Shown one piece after another: positions 18,835-26,758 of a DNA stretch of 64,000 nucleotides. Positions within the stretch are counted from its first letter, which is position 1, and every line of letters begins with the position of its first letter. Source of the DNA: Roseibium aggregatum (GTDB lineage Bacteria; Pseudomonadota; Alphaproteobacteria; Rhizobiales; Stappiaceae); the NCBI RefSeq assembly GCF_017309185.1, contig NZ_JAEKJZ010000001.1:930001-994000 (forward strand). Direction: 5' to 3'. Position numbers and translations under genes: made by a program. A model generated the notes under the pieces. The model saw nothing but the letters and a program-made list of their open reading frames with translations, made no database searches and was not told the origin of the DNA.

Positions 18835-19536
18835 ATGCGGCTGGTGAAGCTTCTCGCCAATCTCGGTTATGGCAGCCGCAAGGAAATGCAGCAGGCGATC
18901 CGCCACGGCTGGGTGACCGACCGGCAGGGCAACCGGCTGAAAGCCGACGCGAAGACCGCCCATGAGGAAATCCTGTTCGACGACGAGCCGCTCGATCCGG
19001 CCCAGGGCGTCGTTCTATTGCTGAACAAACCCACCGGCTACACCTGCTCCACCAAGGACCAGGGGCGGCTGGTCTACGATCTCCTGCCGGACCGGTTCCG
19101 GATGCGCAAGCCGGCGCTTTCCACGGTCGGGCGCCTCGACAAGGAGACGTCCGGCGCGCTTCTGTTCACAGACGACGGAACCTTCCTGCACAAGGTGATC
19201 TCGCCGAAATCCGAGGTGCCGAAGGTTTACGAGGCGACACTCGACCGACCGCTCAGGGGCGACGAAGCTGCATTGTTCGCCTCCGGCGAAATGATGCTGG
19301 AGAGCGAGGAAAAGCCTTTGAAACCGGCCGAACTGGAGGTGCTCGACGAAACCCGCGCTCGTCTGATCCTGCACGAGGGCCGCTATCACCAGGCCCGCCG
19401 CATGTTCGCTGCCACCGGCAACCACGTCACCGAGCTGAAACGCATCCGCATCGGCGCGCTCGGCCTGGACGGTCTTGACGAAGGCGCCTGGAAGGCCCTT
19501 TCTGAAGACGAGAAGGCCCTGATTTTTCAGGGGTGA
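18835..19536 (+). CDS. RsuA/RluB-family pseudouridine synthase
   Basis: A 233-residue protein with an N-terminal S4 RNA-binding domain (MRLVKLLANLGYGSRKEMQQ, about 1-60) and the catalytic motif GRLDKETSGALLFT, whose Asp is the nucleophile. The RYHQARRMFAATG segment is typical of RsuA-type enzymes. AGGAGG sits eight bases before the ATG at 18835; the open frame upstream overlaps the palindromic repeat and is not used. RsuA itself modifies U516 of 16S rRNA; whether this member does so or acts on 23S or tRNA is not decided. Confidence 0.88.
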   Translation: MRLVKLLANLGYGSRKEMQQAIRHGWVTDRQGNRLKADAKTAHEEILFDDEPLDPAQGVVLLLNKPTGYTCSTKDQGRLVYDLLPDRFRMRKPALSTVGRLDKETSGALLFTDDGTFLHKVISPKSEVPKVYEATLDRPLRGDEAALFASGEMMLESEEKPLKPAELEVLDETRARLILHEGRYHQARRMFAATGNHVTELKRIRIGALGLDGLDEGAWKALSEDEKALIFQG

Positions 19537-19558
19537 ATGGGTGCGCACCATCTCCCCC

Positions 19559-19711
19559 GGTGTCACCCCGGCCAAGCGTAGCGCAGAGCCGGGGCCTACT
19601 CGCATTATGGCTAGGTCTGCCGCTGAGATTGACCGACTGCATCGGAATGAAAAAGAGAGGCTCTGCGAATGAGTGGGCCCCGGGTCTCGCGATGCTCGCC
19701 CGGGGTGACAC
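19559..19711. repeat. REP-like palindromic repeat, copy A (left of GIY-YIG gene)
   Basis: A 153-bp unit with complementary ends (GGTGTCACCCCGG and CCGGGGTGACAC) and nested inner complementarity (GGGGCCTACTCGCA with TGCGAATGAGTGGGCCCC). It is almost identical to 20129-20280: I find only two substitutions and one single-base indel. Such near-identity indicates a very recent duplication. Confidence 0.85.
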
Positions 19712-19751
19712 GGAGGTTGAGGTTAATTAGGCTGAAGCTCAACGTTGAGGT

Positions 19752-20036
19752 GTGTCTTTGACCTATTACGTCTATATTCTGGCAAGCCGAATGCACGGCA
19801 CTCTTTACGTCGGGGTGACGAACAATCTTGCCAGACGGGTTGAAGAACACCGCAACGGTATTGCCAGCCGGTTTACCCGTCAAAACCATGTGCACAGGCT
19901 TGTCTATGCAGAGCCGTTCGAAGAGATTGAAGCGGCAATCGCCACGGAAAAGCGCCTCAAGAAATGGCACCGAGCCTGGAAGATACAGCTGATCGAAAAG
20001 GGCAATCCGGACTGGCACGACCTTTTGACGCCGTAA
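19752..20036 (+). CDS. Small GIY-YIG nuclease-domain protein
   Basis: A 94-residue protein (or 92 from a TTG at 19758) consisting of a single GIY-YIG domain: YYVYILAS, then GTLYVGVTNNLARRVEEHR with the catalytic Tyr and Arg, and the downstream Glu in a TEKRLKKW helix. This matches the UPF0213/YhbQ-like stand-alone family. The TTG at 19758 has better spacing to GAGG than the GTG at 19752. The gene lies between two nearly identical REP-like repeats and ends directly on a third partial unit, so a link between this nuclease and the repeats is worth considering. Biological role of these solo proteins is not established. Confidence 0.85.
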   Translation: MSLTYYVYILASRMHGTLYVGVTNNLARRVEEHRNGIASRFTRQNHVHRLVYAEPFEEIEAAIATEKRLKKWHRAWKIQLIEKGNPDWHDLLTP

Positions 20037-20328
20037 CCCCGGGTCTCGCGAAACGCTCAAGAGACGATATTGCGCTCGCATGCCATGGATTTCAGAAGCG
20101 TCAAGACCTCGGGATCACCTACTCCTTCGGTGTCACCCCGGCCAAGCGTAGCGCAGAGCCGGGGCCTACTCGCATTATGGCTAGGTCTGCCGCTGAGATT
20201 GACCGACTGCATCGGAACGAAAAGAGAGGCTCTGCGAATGAGTGAGCCCCGGGTCTCGCGATGCTCGCCCGGGGTGACACTGGTGTTTTAGGGGAGTTTT
20301 CGAGCCGATTTCGAATGCCCGGGTCTTG
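20037..20328. other. Repeat-filled interval after the GIY-YIG gene
   Basis: Begins with a half repeat (about 20035-20060, CCCCGGGTCTCGCG) and contains complete copy B of the 152-bp repeat. No gene is visible. Confidence 0.6.
20129..20280. repeat. REP-like palindromic repeat, copy B (right of GIY-YIG gene)
   Basis: A 152-bp direct copy of 19559-19711 in the same orientation, with the same nested palindrome and ends. It lies 92 bases beyond the GIY-YIG stop codon. Confidence 0.85.
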
Positions 20329-21447
20329 TTATCTTTTCCCCCGGCTCAGCACGCGAATGCGGCTGTCGAATTCGCCGCGGTCCACGTAGCAGCCGCGCAG
20401 GTGGCGGAAGCCGGTGTTCGGGTTGAAGGCCGAGCGGCCGTGAAGGATCCGGCGATTGTCGAAGATCACCATTTCCCCGCCCGTCAGCCTCGTCGAGATA
20501 ACGTAGTCGTCCGAGCGGGTCATTTCCATGATCCTCCGGTAGGCGCGGTAGTAGGCCTCCATGCGGTCCGCCGGCAGGTCGAAGATCCCCGCAAGATGGG
20601 CGTTAAAATGCAGCTCCTGCAGGTTCCCGAAAAGATCCAGGTCGATCACCGTATGATGGCGGCGGATGTCGTAATCCGCGTCGTGAAACCGGAAAGGGAC
20701 CGGCGTTGTCGACAACAGCTCGAAGGCATCTGGATCCTCGTCCCTGAGATCCGTCGCGATGGCGAAACCGTCGCAGAACGTGGAGCCGCCGCCTTCCGCG
20801 TCGTTGGCCAGGCAATGCAGGAACTGGAACCCGGGCGGAAGTTCCTGGTTCGCCAGATCCGTATGAAGCGGCAGGGCGTGGGAGGTATACGCCAGGTTGT
20901 TGGGATTGGGCTTCGACATCACCTCGAAGGTTGTACCGAAATTCGTCTCGCGCAGAAAGCCGATCCGGCGGGCGATCGCCATGCCGGCATCCTTGTCGTC
21001 CGCCATGCCGTCGACAAGCGCCAGACCGGTTTTCTTGGCCGCGGTCAGAAAGTCGAGCAGGGCGTCGTCGTCCGTCATCAGCGAGCGGGCCGAGCCGCGG
21101 GGAAGGTCAGTGGCCGGATAGTCGCCCCGCCACAGAATGGGCGCGATCGCGGCCGGATCGGCCAGTCCGACCCCGGGTCGGTGATCGAACAGCCAGCCGG
21201 CATCGTAGCGGCTGACATGGCCGTCCTCGTTCCAGATGAGCTCGATATCGCCGCCGTCGACATCGGCGCTTGTAATAGCGATGTCAGGGGAAACGCCGGT
21301 CAGGTCGAATTGCCGCTCGTTGGTCTGAGGATGAAACCCGCTCGGGCAATTGTCCCTGAGCCAGAGAAAGGGGAAGTCCGCGCTGGTCCCATTGGGCCAG
21401 GCGACATGAAGCATGCGGCTGCCGCCGCGCAGGAAGACTGTCGTCAT
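20329..21447 (-). CDS. TauD/TfdA-type dioxygenase, gamma-butyrobetaine hydroxylase-like
   Basis: A 372-residue Fe(II)/2-oxoglutarate oxygenase. The N-terminal ~90 residues are the DUF971-like GBBH domain (FLWLRDNCPSGFH); the catalytic domain has the iron triad HxD in LPLHTDLANQ and the distal His in RRILHGRSAF. Length and two-domain order match gamma-butyrobetaine dioxygenase (carnitine synthesis) and trimethyllysine dioxygenase. Two of the three N-terminal zinc cysteines of human BBOX1 are absent (Ser and His at those positions). The ATG at 21447 is the first within the aligned region. No carnitine genes flank it, so the substrate is inferred. Confidence 0.75.
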   Translation of the reverse strand: MTTVFLRGGSRMLHVAWPNGTSADFPFLWLRDNCPSGFHPQTNERQFDLTGVSPDIAITSADVDGGDIELIWNEDGHVSRYDAGWLFDHRPGVGLADPAAIAPILWRGDYPATDLPRGSARSLMTDDDALLDFLTAAKKTGLALVDGMADDKDAGMAIARRIGFLRETNFGTTFEVMSKPNPNNLAYTSHALPLHTDLANQELPPGFQFLHCLANDAEGGGSTFCDGFAIATDLRDEDPDAFELLSTTPVPFRFHDADYDIRRHHTVIDLDLFGNLQELHFNAHLAGIFDLPADRMEAYYRAYRRIMEMTRSDDYVISTRLTGGEMVIFDNRRILHGRSAFNPNTGFRHLRGCYVDRGEFDSRIRVLSRGKR

Positions 21448-21701
21448 CTTGAAAATCCGTCGATGTGTTTGGGGATCAGGTGCGCACCGGAAACGGGCGC
21501 GTGTATCAACGGCTGGCGGGGGGCGGCCACCACCAGTAGGCCTTGTTATGCGGATTGCCGGGATTGCGCCCGAGAATTGCAAACATCCAGCAAAGACCTG
21601 TGAGAAGACATCTGTCTCAGTAGAACATAAAACAAAAGATAAGTCGAAAACTTTCCCGGCAAACAGGTTTACCGGGGATCAACAGTAAAAAGACCTTAAG
21701 G

Positions 21702-22265
21702 TCAGCCCTTGGACGCGCGGGCGGCGAGAGCGATCGCTATATAGCTCCAGCCGTTGACCAGAACGGAAATCCCGGCGATCAGGCCGAGCGCCCAGGCAGC
21801 GGAGGAGGGCAGGTCCAGCCAGATCATGATTCCGGCGGCGAGCGATACGATGCCGGCGATCAGGACCCAAAGCCAGCCTTCGTGCGGCTTCAGCTTGAAG
21901 GCGAGCAGGATCTGGCTGATGCCTTGCGCCGCGAAGATGGCCGCGATCACAAGGGTCAGCGCGAAGGTGCCGGCCAACGGGTTGAAATAGATCACGAGAC
22001 CGCCGATCACGGCGATGACACCGGTGAGGAGGTTCCAGATGAAGTGGGCCGTGCCTTGCGTCTTGAACGCATTGTAGATCTGCACCAGACCGCCAACGAA
22101 CAGCACTGCGGCAATGAGAATTGTCACCGCGACGGACGTCGCCAGCGGCGCCGCAATCAGGATAAGGCCGCCGATCACCAGGGCGATGCCCAGCAAAAGA
22201 AACCAGCCCCAGTTATCCTGGATCTTCTTTTTCATGTCTTCGATTGTCTGAACCGCATCTGTCAT
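21702..22265 (-). CDS. hdeD: HdeD-family membrane protein (DUF308)
   Basis: A 187-residue protein with six hydrophobic helices arranged as three DUF308-like hairpins, for example GWFLLLGIALVIGGLILIAA and GVIAVIGGLVIYFNPLAG. HdeD in E. coli contributes to acid resistance at high cell density; that role is only suggested here. AGGAGG precedes the ATG. It is divergent from a MarR regulator 124 bases away, whose palindromic site lies in the shared region. Confidence 0.85.
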   Translation of the reverse strand: MTDAVQTIEDMKKKIQDNWGWFLLLGIALVIGGLILIAAPLATSVAVTILIAAVLFVGGLVQIYNAFKTQGTAHFIWNLLTGVIAVIGGLVIYFNPLAGTFALTLVIAAIFAAQGISQILLAFKLKPHEGWLWVLIAGIVSLAAGIMIWLDLPSSAAWALGLIAGISVLVNGWSYIAIALAARASKG

Positions 22266-22355
22266 CTCAACCTCCTGACGATATGGCTGAATTCACGTTA
22301 TCCGCTTCGCAGACAAACGCAAAATGCTGATGACAATTTCATCAGGGGAAAGCTG

Positions 22356-22380
22356 TTGACATCGGCTGTGTATATACACA
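22356..22380 (+). promoter_or_regulatory. Promoter -35 and MarR-type palindrome in the hdeD-marR interval
   Basis: TTGACA (22356-22361) is a consensus -35. The perfect 14-bp palindrome TGTGTATATACACA (22367-22380) lies in the spacer, just before the MarR start at 22390. A dimeric winged-helix repressor bound there would block this promoter. Confidence 0.55.
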
Positions 22381-22389
22381 CTTTAAGGC

Positions 22390-22809
22390 ATGGATGAAGA
22401 CGATTTTTCCCTTTGCGTTCTGGACAATGTCCGCAAGGCGGCGCGCGCGGTGAGCCGGCATTACGACCGGCTGGCCCGTACGGTTGGCATGACGGCGGGC
22501 CAGTTCTCCGTTCTTCTGGTGATCCGGTGCGCGCCGGAGAAGACGACCGGCGATCTGGCGGAGCGGCTCTCAATGGACCGGACCACGCTGGTCCGCAACA
22601 TCAAGCTTCTGGAACGTGACGGTCTGGCCGTGTCGTCGCCGTCTCCGGAAGGGAGGGGCAAGTGCTACCGTGTGACGGAAAGGGGAGAGAAATTGCTGAA
22701 AGAGGCCTTGCCATTGTGGCGCGAGGCGCAAGACGGTGTGCAGACCCATCTGGGGAAGGAGGAATTCTTTAGTCTTGTCAATATGTTGAAGAAGCTTTCG
22801 AAGCTCTGA
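22390..22809 (+). CDS. MarR-family transcriptional regulator
   Basis: A 139-residue protein with the MarR winged helix: TAGQFSVLLVIRCAP, then the recognition segment TTGDLAERLSMDRTTLVRNIKLLERDGLA and a wing SPEGRGKCYRVTERG. The Shine-Dalgarno is poor (AAGG one base before the ATG), so translation may be inefficient or leaderless. It probably represses its own promoter and perhaps the divergent hdeD through the adjacent palindrome. Ligand unknown. Confidence 0.88.
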   Translation: MDEDDFSLCVLDNVRKAARAVSRHYDRLARTVGMTAGQFSVLLVIRCAPEKTTGDLAERLSMDRTTLVRNIKLLERDGLAVSSPSPEGRGKCYRVTERGEKLLKEALPLWREAQDGVQTHLGKEEFFSLVNMLKKLSKL

Positions 22810-23001
22810 TACGAGCGGCTCTTCAAGTGCTTTTTGAAGGGCTTGAGACCTTGCGGGACTGTCGGCCTTCTGTGCGGTTCCGGGAAATTAGCAAGCAACT
22901 CCAGCGTCTTGGAGCGGACACCGCCCATTTCGACGCAAGGAGGATCTGAAAAAGCGACGCCGTGCGATCAAGGGGTCGGGCGAACAATCAAGAGGTAGGA
23001 A

Positions 23002-24264
23002 ATGCGGCGAGTGGTGATAACGGGATTGGGTGTCGTTTCGCCTTTGGGAACCGGTGTGGAACCGTTCTGGAACCGGGTCAAAGAGGGGGCGAACGGCATT
23101 CGCGGCATTACCCGTTTCGAGACCGGCGATCTGGCCTGCCGGATCGCAGGCGAGGTTGTGGACAGATCCGAGGACCCGCACGGGTTCGACATTGATGCGT
23201 TTCTGGACGTCAAGGAGCAGCGCCGAACCGGCCGGTTCATTCATTTCGCCATCGCGGCGGCCCAGGAAGCGATCAATCAGGCCGGCATCGAGCCGAAGAC
23301 CGAAGCGGAAAAGCAGCGCACCGGCACGATCATCGCGACGGGTGTCGGCGGCTTTCCGGAAATGACCGCGGGCACGCGGCTGGTGGACGAGAAGGGCCCG
23401 CGAAGGGCGTCGCCGTTCCTGGTACCGTCCTTCCTCGCCAATCTGGCGGCGGGCCAGGTCTCCATCCGCCACGGCCTCAAGGGGCCGATCGGCGCACCGG
23501 TGACCGCCTGCGCGGCCAGCCTGCAGGCGCTCGGCGACGCGGCGCGCCTGATCCGCTGCGGCGAGGCCGACGTCATGGTGGCGGGGGGCGCGGAAGCCTG
23601 TATCGACCGGGTGTCTTACGCCGGCTTTTGCGCGGCCAAGGCCATGTCCTCGAGGCGCAACGACGACCCCTCCCATGCCTCGCGCCCGTTCGACAAGGAC
23701 CGGGACGGCTTTATCATGGGGGAGGGCGCCGGGATCCTGATCCTCGAAGACTACGAGCACGCCAGGGCGCGTGGCGCGACCATCCTTGCGGAACTCTCCA
23801 GCTACGCCACAGCTGCCGACGCCCATCATGTCACCGCGTCTCCGCCGGACGGGGAAGGCGGTTTGCGCGCCATGCGTCAGGCCCTCGCCGGCGCCGGTCT
23901 GACGCCGGCGGATATCGGCTATGTCAACGCCCACTCCACCTCGACCCCGGTCGGCGACAGCGCGGAAATCGCGGCCCTGAACACGCTTTTCGAGGGCCGT
24001 GGCAAGGATCTGGCCGTATCGTCGTCCAAGTCCTTGTTCGGCCATCTTCTGGGGGCCGCCGGCGCCGTCGAGGCGGTGGCCTGTGTCAAGGCGCTGGAAA
24101 CCGGCCTGCTGCCGCCGTCGCGCAATCTCGACAATCCGGACGATGCCATCGCCCATTTCGAGATGGTGCCGGGCAAGGCGGTGGCCAGGGAAGTCTCCCA
24201 CGTCCTGACCAACGGCTTCGGCTTCGGCGGCGTCAACGCCAGCGCGGTGCTGTCGAAGGTTTGA
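23002..24264 (+). CDS. fabF: Beta-ketoacyl-ACP synthase, FabF family (orphan paralogue)
   Basis: A 420-residue condensing enzyme starting RRVVITGLGVVSPLG. The complete catalytic set is present: Cys170 in TACAAS, His311 in VNAHSTST, Lys343 and His348 in SSKSLFGHLLGAAG. AGAGGTAGGA gives a strong ribosome-binding site. It elongates acyl-ACP with malonyl-ACP. No acpP, fabG or fabD is adjacent, so this is not the core fab operon; it may be a second FabF. The XRE-cupin regulator starts 75 bases downstream. Confidence 0.88.
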   Translation: MRRVVITGLGVVSPLGTGVEPFWNRVKEGANGIRGITRFETGDLACRIAGEVVDRSEDPHGFDIDAFLDVKEQRRTGRFIHFAIAAAQEAINQAGIEPKTEAEKQRTGTIIATGVGGFPEMTAGTRLVDEKGPRRASPFLVPSFLANLAAGQVSIRHGLKGPIGAPVTACAASLQALGDAARLIRCGEADVMVAGGAEACIDRVSYAGFCAAKAMSSRRNDDPSHASRPFDKDRDGFIMGEGAGILILEDYEHARARGATILAELSSYATAADAHHVTASPPDGEGGLRAMRQALAGAGLTPADIGYVNAHSTSTPVGDSAEIAALNTLFEGRGKDLAVSSSKSLFGHLLGAAGAVEAVACVKALETGLLPPSRNLDNPDDAIAHFEMVPGKAVAREVSHVLTNGFGFGGVNASAVLSKV

Positions 24265-24300
24265 ACCGCGATCCGACAAGACCGGTTGGCAAGAAGGAAA

Positions 24301-24334
24301 TTCCCATATATGAGATAGTTCTCAAATATGGGAA
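24301..24334. promoter_or_regulatory. Operator-like inverted repeat overlapping an upstream ATG of the XRE-cupin gene
   Basis: Arms 24301-24315 and 24320-24334 match at 14 of 15 positions around a four-base spacer (core TGAGA-N4-TCTCA). The right arm covers the ATG at 24328, which argues that translation starts at 24340 and that the site is an autoregulatory operator. Confidence 0.6.
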
Positions 24335-24339
24335 TCTTC

Positions 24340-24897
24340 ATGACGGAACTCGACAAAGACATTGGCAGACGGATCGCCGATCTGCGCAAGAGCAGGGAGT
24401 GGCCGCTTGAACTCCTGGCGGAAAAAGCCGGTGTCAGCCGGGCGACCCTCTCGCGGATCGAGCGCGGAGACACCAGCCCGACGGCCGTCGTGCTCGGACA
24501 ACTGGCCCGGGCCTTCGGGCTTTCAATGGCCGATCTCTTCGGCTTCGGAGCGCCGCTGCTGAACGCGCGGGTGAAGCGCGACGACCAGTCGGTCTGGCTG
24601 GATCCGGAAACGGGCTTTCGCCGTAGAAGCGTTTCGCCGTCGGCCGCGGGGTTTCGCGGCAGCGTCATCGAGGGCGAATTGCCGGCCGGACAGACGATCA
24701 CCTATTCCCTGCCGCCCCTGCCGGACCTGGAACATCATCTGGTCCTTCTGGAAGGCGCGCTGATGATGACCCTCGGTGACAGTCAGCACGCTTTGTTGCC
24801 GGGCGACTGCCTGAGGTTCCGTCTGAATTCTCCCAACAGCTACCATGCGCCCGGTCCCGACCCGGCCCGCTATCTTCTGACGGTGATTACCCCATGA
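24340..24897 (+). CDS. XRE-family regulator with C-terminal cupin domain
   Basis: A 185-residue protein. Residues ~8-62 are a helix-turn-helix (LLAEKAGVSRATLSRIERGDTSP) and ~100-183 a small cupin barrel (ELPAGQTITYSLPPLPD, LLPGDCLRFRLNSPNSYHA). The start at 24340 is preferred over 24328 because GGGA is well placed and the operator covers the first ATG. HTH-cupin proteins sense small metabolites. It overlaps the following acetyltransferase gene by ATGA, forming a two-gene unit; this HTH-cupin plus GNAT pairing is common. Confidence 0.87.
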   Translation: MTELDKDIGRRIADLRKSREWPLELLAEKAGVSRATLSRIERGDTSPTAVVLGQLARAFGLSMADLFGFGAPLLNARVKRDDQSVWLDPETGFRRRSVSPSAAGFRGSVIEGELPAGQTITYSLPPLPDLEHHLVLLEGALMMTLGDSQHALLPGDCLRFRLNSPNSYHAPGPDPARYLLTVITP

Positions 24898-25460
24898 CAG
24901 AGACCGACCGTTCAGGCCGTCCGGCCGACGCCTTCGTTCCCGAACCGCCGGTCTTCCTGCTGTCCGCAGCCGAAGCCCGCGCCGCCGTGCCGGATCTCTC
25001 CCGGCTGCTGAAGTCCTGCGTGGAGGATGGCGCGGGGATAGGCTTCATCCTGCCGCTGTCTGAGGAAAAGGCGGAGGCCTTCTGGAAGGACAAGCTCGCG
25101 GGTGTCGAGGACGGAAGTGCTTTCGTGATGGTGGCAAAAGACGGGGACAATATCGCCGGTGTGGTGATGTTGATGCTCGCCACCCAGGACAACGGCCCGC
25201 ACCGGGCGGAGGTCGCCAAGCTGATGGTGCATCCGGATCACCGCCGCAAGGGCCTGGCACGCAAACTCATGACCGCCATCGACGGTCTCGCCCTGTCGCT
25301 GGACCGCTGGCTTCTGGTGCTCGACACCGTCACCGGCGACCGCGCCGAAAAGCTTTACCCCACCTGCGGCTACAAGAAGGCAGGCGTCATCCCGGACTAT
25401 GCCTACGACAGCCACGGCACGCTCGATGCGACGACGGTGTTTTACAAGGATCTGCGGTAA
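24894..25460 (+). CDS. GNAT-family N-acetyltransferase
   Basis: A 188-residue acetyltransferase with the acetyl-CoA pyrophosphate loop HPDHRRKGLARKLM (motif A) preceded by the beta-4 strand RAEVAKLMV. The C-terminal part ends with YPTCGYKKAGVIPDYAYD, as in many GNATs. Translationally coupled to the XRE-cupin regulator, so the acceptor may be the molecule sensed by that regulator. Acceptor unknown. Confidence 0.87.
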   Translation: MTETDRSGRPADAFVPEPPVFLLSAAEARAAVPDLSRLLKSCVEDGAGIGFILPLSEEKAEAFWKDKLAGVEDGSAFVMVAKDGDNIAGVVMLMLATQDNGPHRAEVAKLMVHPDHRRKGLARKLMTAIDGLALSLDRWLLVLDTVTGDRAEKLYPTCGYKKAGVIPDYAYDSHGTLDATTVFYKDLR

Positions 25461-25520
25461 GAAGGCTGGAGGTTTTTCGAGCATTCCGCGAAGGGCGCTT
25501 GCGGTGCTCCCTCCGAAAAC

Positions 25521-25665
25521 CGTCATCCCGGGCGAGCAACGCGAGACCCGGGACCTACTCGCTTGCAGAGCGCTGTTGATAATGTGCGGCATGACGCGGT
25601 AACGCTGTGGCTTGCGGGTCAGAGAGTAGGCCCCGGGTCTCGCTGCCGCGAGCCCGGTGTGACAC
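25521..25665. repeat. Diverged member of the REP-like repeat family
   Basis: A ~145-bp imperfect palindrome starting CGTCATCCCGGGCGAG and ending GAGCCCGGTGTGACAC, with inner GGGACCTACTCGCTT and AGAGTAGGCCCCGGG. It shares the end layout and core words with the two repeats around the GIY-YIG gene but is clearly diverged in the middle. It sits between convergent genes. Confidence 0.65.
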
Positions 25666-25690
25666 CAGTTTCATAACGAAAGACTTCAAG

Positions 25691-26353
25691 TTATTCGCTG
25701 AGATCGACGGAGTCCGGCTCGACCCCGAGCGTTTTCAGAGCCTTGCGCACCGCGTCCATCATCGGCGGCGGACCGCAGAGATAAAACCGCCTGTCGAGAT
25801 CAGGCACGAGGTCCTGGATCAGGTCCACATCGACCTCGCCGTGACGGGTTCCTGTGACATCTTCATCCGACAGGACGTGATCGACTTTCAGCCCGTCCAT
25901 CGTCTCCAGTTCCTTGCGGCAGATGATGTCGGCTTCCGTCTTGTTGGCGAAGATCAGCTGGTTGCCCTTCAGCTTGTCCTTTTCCTCCAGCTTGCGAAAG
26001 ATCGCCAGAAACGGCGTAATGCCCGCGCCACCGGCGATGAAGACGCCAGGCTCCTCGTAGCGGAAGGTCTTGAACGGATCGGCGATCAGGATTGGATCAC
26101 CCTCCCTCAGGGCATGCAGCTTCTCCGTCACGCCGTCATGGTCCGGATAGGCCTTGATGGTGAACTCCAGCGCGCGCTCTTCCGGCAGCGACGTCATGGT
26201 GAAGGGCCGCGTTTCCTCGCGCCAGCCGTCCTTGTCGAGCGCGATCTCGGTGGCGTCGCCGACCGTGTAATCGTACCCGTCGGGCTCGGCGATCACGAAC
26301 CGCTTCACGTCGTGGGTTACCCTCTCGATTTCCAGGATCTGCGTCTTGTGCAT
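25691..26353 (-). CDS. Ferredoxin/flavodoxin-NADP reductase-like flavoprotein
   Basis: A 220-residue FAD/NAD(P) protein: flavin-binding RPFTMTS (the RxYS-type motif), the nicotinamide-binding GGAGITPFLAIF and the C-terminal CGPPPMMDAV. The chosen ATG at 26353 has AAGGAG at a good distance; the upstream open frame lacks any family similarity. No iron-sulfur cysteines are present, so it acts as a reductase of a separate carrier or oxygenase. Partner not adjacent. Confidence 0.85.
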   Translation of the reverse strand: MHKTQILEIERVTHDVKRFVIAEPDGYDYTVGDATEIALDKDGWREETRPFTMTSLPEERALEFTIKAYPDHDGVTEKLHALREGDPILIADPFKTFRYEEPGVFIAGGAGITPFLAIFRKLEEKDKLKGNQLIFANKTEADIICRKELETMDGLKVDHVLSDEDVTGTRHGEVDVDLIQDLVPDLDRRFYLCGPPPMMDAVRKALKTLGVEPDSVDLSE

Positions 26354-26758
26354 CGGTTTTCTCCTTTCGGGAATTTTGACCGTGGCTGAGGAGAAAACGC
26401 GGCGGGCGGGGTATGGTTCCGGGAGGGCGCAGGGAAAGCTTCGAGTCACGCCGTGCAGAGTCAGCCACAATTGCCGTTCGGCCATTAGCCCGGAACCCTA
26501 TCCGTTTGCATGGGAAGGTACGACCGATTACCCGACGGTCATTGCCGGACTTGATCCGGCAATCCATGCCGTGTCGGAGCAACGAGGGAGAGCGCATCGC
26601 TTGGGGCGGCGACGTATCGGCACGGATCCCATGGTCGAGCTATGGGACGACTGTGGAGGATGTGGCGAGGTCGTCCCGGCCCTTCGCCAGGGCGCCGGGC
26701 GTTCGTCGCTTGAAACGCCAAATCGTTGGCGTTTCATTTGCCGGAGGCAAATCGCTCC
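26354..26758. other. Intergenic region with palindromic units
   Basis: About 405 bases between two minus-strand genes. It contains a REP-like palindrome near 26540-26570 (ATTGCCGGACTTGATCCGGC) and a double hairpin at 26711-26752. No gene is visible. Confidence 0.55.
26711..26752 (-). terminator. Double hairpin just downstream of the ABC-F gene
   Basis: TGAAACGCCAA (26711-26721) pairs perfectly with 26726-26736, and ATTTGCC/GGCAAAT (26736-26752) forms a second stem, seven bases beyond the ABC-F stop. It may end that transcript or be a REP-type unit; there is no long T-run. Confidence 0.45.

Noticed and set aside
24328-24339. Earlier ATG of the XRE-cupin gene as the true start
   Set aside because: It lies inside the right arm of the inverted repeat and has no ribosome-binding site; ATG 24340 is better placed.
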